DNA of 14,784 nucleotides from Planococcaceae bacterium UBA3370 (GTDB taxonomy: Bacteria > Bacillota > Bacilli > Bacillales_A > Planococcaceae): positions 1-14,784 of the forward strand of contig DEQI01000296.1 in NCBI GenBank assembly GCA_002360295.1, given 5' to 3'. Of this stretch, positions 14,086 to 14,784 are shown piece after piece (within the stretch, counting starts at the first letter, position 1; every line of letters begins with the position of its first letter). A model generated the notes under the pieces. The model was not told where the DNA came from. It made no database searches and saw only the letters and a program-made list of their open reading frames with translations. Both the position numbers and the translations under genes were made by a program.

Positions 14086-14784
14086 CTAAAATGAAAGTCT
14101 AGCAACTGAAATAGTTGCATTCCCACTTTTCTTTTTTGGTAATAGTAAATCTGTTGTATTGGCATAGCGCATGGCAGCTGGTTCACTTACGCCATATGCC
14201 CCTGTATATTTAAAGACTGTTTCAGACGGATTCGGTAAAGGCATTTCATTTAATTGTTCTGGTGTATACGTGACAAATTCCCAACCGTATTTTTCTGTTA
14301 TTTGCAAAAAGCATTGTTCATCTTGTTTAATACTGATTGTACAAAGGGCCTTCACACTTTTCTTCGAGAGCTTCAATTCTAACAATGTTTCATCAATAAT
14401 CGTTTCTATTTCCTCTAAAGAAGTCCCTCGATTACAGCCCATACCTAGGACAATAGACTTCGGTCGATAAACCACACCATTTTCCAGTAATGATTGTTCG
14501 TCACTATTTAGCAAGCGGTCAGTTATAATTAAAGATGCTTTCGGCTGTGCTTGGATCGCTTGTTCAATCGAAGGATAAAGGACTAAACTTGGCGGCATAG
14601 GCGTATCATACATCCACCAATTTTTTTCTCCGGTTTCTTGAATGATCGCTACATGCTCTTCATTTACTACTGCTGCACTGACTGGTGTTAATTTATCGTC
14701 TGCATCCCATTTCCAACCAAAACGAGCACCAAATAAATCAACTGGAATCGTTTTTTGAACATCTGATGCAGTAGTAATAATTGC
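14086..14784 (-). CDS. cbiG: Cobalt-precorrin 5A hydrolase CbiG, 5' end cut by window
   Basis: The frame is open to the right edge, so 232 C-terminal residues of CbiG are visible; an apparent start at 14613 is only an internal Met. CbiG opens the delta-lactone of cobalt-precorrin-5A, releasing acetaldehyde in the anaerobic pathway. The visible part starts at AIITTASDVQKTIPVDLFG, the end of the CbiG N-terminal domain, continues through the variable middle region (VYDTPMPPS-like stretch about residues 58-65) and ends with the C-terminal domain marked by SIVLGMGCNRGTSLEEIE. It stops 12 bases before the cbiA ATG. The presence of CbiG and CbiX, rather than CobG/CobN, points to the cobalt-early (anaerobic-type) route. 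Confidence 0.93.
   Translation of the reverse strand, partial: AIITTASDVQKTIPVDLFGARFGWKWDADDKLTPVSAAVVNEEHVAIIQETGEKNWWMYDTPMPPSLVLYPSIEQAIQAQPKASLIITDRLLNSDEQSLLENGVVYRPKSIVLGMGCNRGTSLEEIETIIDETLLELKLSKKSVKALCTISIKQDEQCFLQITEKYGWEFVTYTPEQLNEMPLPNPSETVFKYTGAYGVSEPAAMRYANTTDLLLPKKKSGNATISVARLSF

Overview
The window is a low-GC Firmicute chromosome segment, most likely from the Bacillaceae/Planococcaceae (Bacillus or Lysinibacillus-like). This rests on AT-rich codon use, strong AGGAGG-type ribosome binding sites, TTG/GTG starts, short lipoprotein signal peptides and a cobalamin gene order resembling the described Bacillus megaterium cobI operon. Every convincing gene lies on the minus strand, so transcription runs from position 14784 down to 1. 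Genes are packed with overlaps or gaps of at most about 20 bases, except for one 339-base gap.

Right part (14784 to 8723), corrin biosynthesis: the end of cbiG, then cbiA, a precorrin-2 dehydrogenase (SirC type), uroporphyrinogen-III methyltransferase, a nitroreductase-family gene at the place called cbiY in B. megaterium, a BtuR/CobO adenosyltransferase and cbiP. This supplies precorrin-2 and sirohydrochlorin (SUMT, SirC), opens the ring during contraction (CbiG), amidates the side chains (CbiA, CbiP) and adenosylates the corrinoid.

Middle (8722 to 8384): a complete adenosylcobalamin riboswitch on the minus strand, with the P1 stem, the AAAAGGGAA start, the CCGCCACTGT core and the B12 box. 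It is followed by an intrinsic terminator (10-bp perfect stem plus T8), so this is a transcription-attenuation switch.

Left-centre (8383 to 1739), uptake: two complete BtuCDF/FecBCD-type ABC importers lie nose to tail under the one riboswitch, in mirrored order (binding protein, permease, ATPase; then permease, ATPase, binding protein). A class I SAM methyltransferase sits between them. I see no second promoter or terminator between the two systems.

Left end (1732 to 1), return to biosynthesis: a small free-standing nitrite/sulfite-reductase-like Fe-S protein is followed by an ORF starting at a TTG codon. That ORF joins a thioredoxin-like [2Fe-2S] ferredoxin domain in frame to the cobalt chelatase CbiX and runs off the window edge. 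The joint contains a basic linker and a good internal ribosome binding site plus ATG, so it may make a fusion, a free CbiX, or both.

Taken together, this is a cobalamin locus in which early and late anaerobic-type biosynthesis genes flank a B12-repressible corrinoid uptake cassette. The least explained parts are the methyltransferase inside the transport cassette, the pair of importers with dissimilar binding proteins, the Fe-S pair next to CbiX, and the nitroreductase, which lacks the residues expected of BluB.
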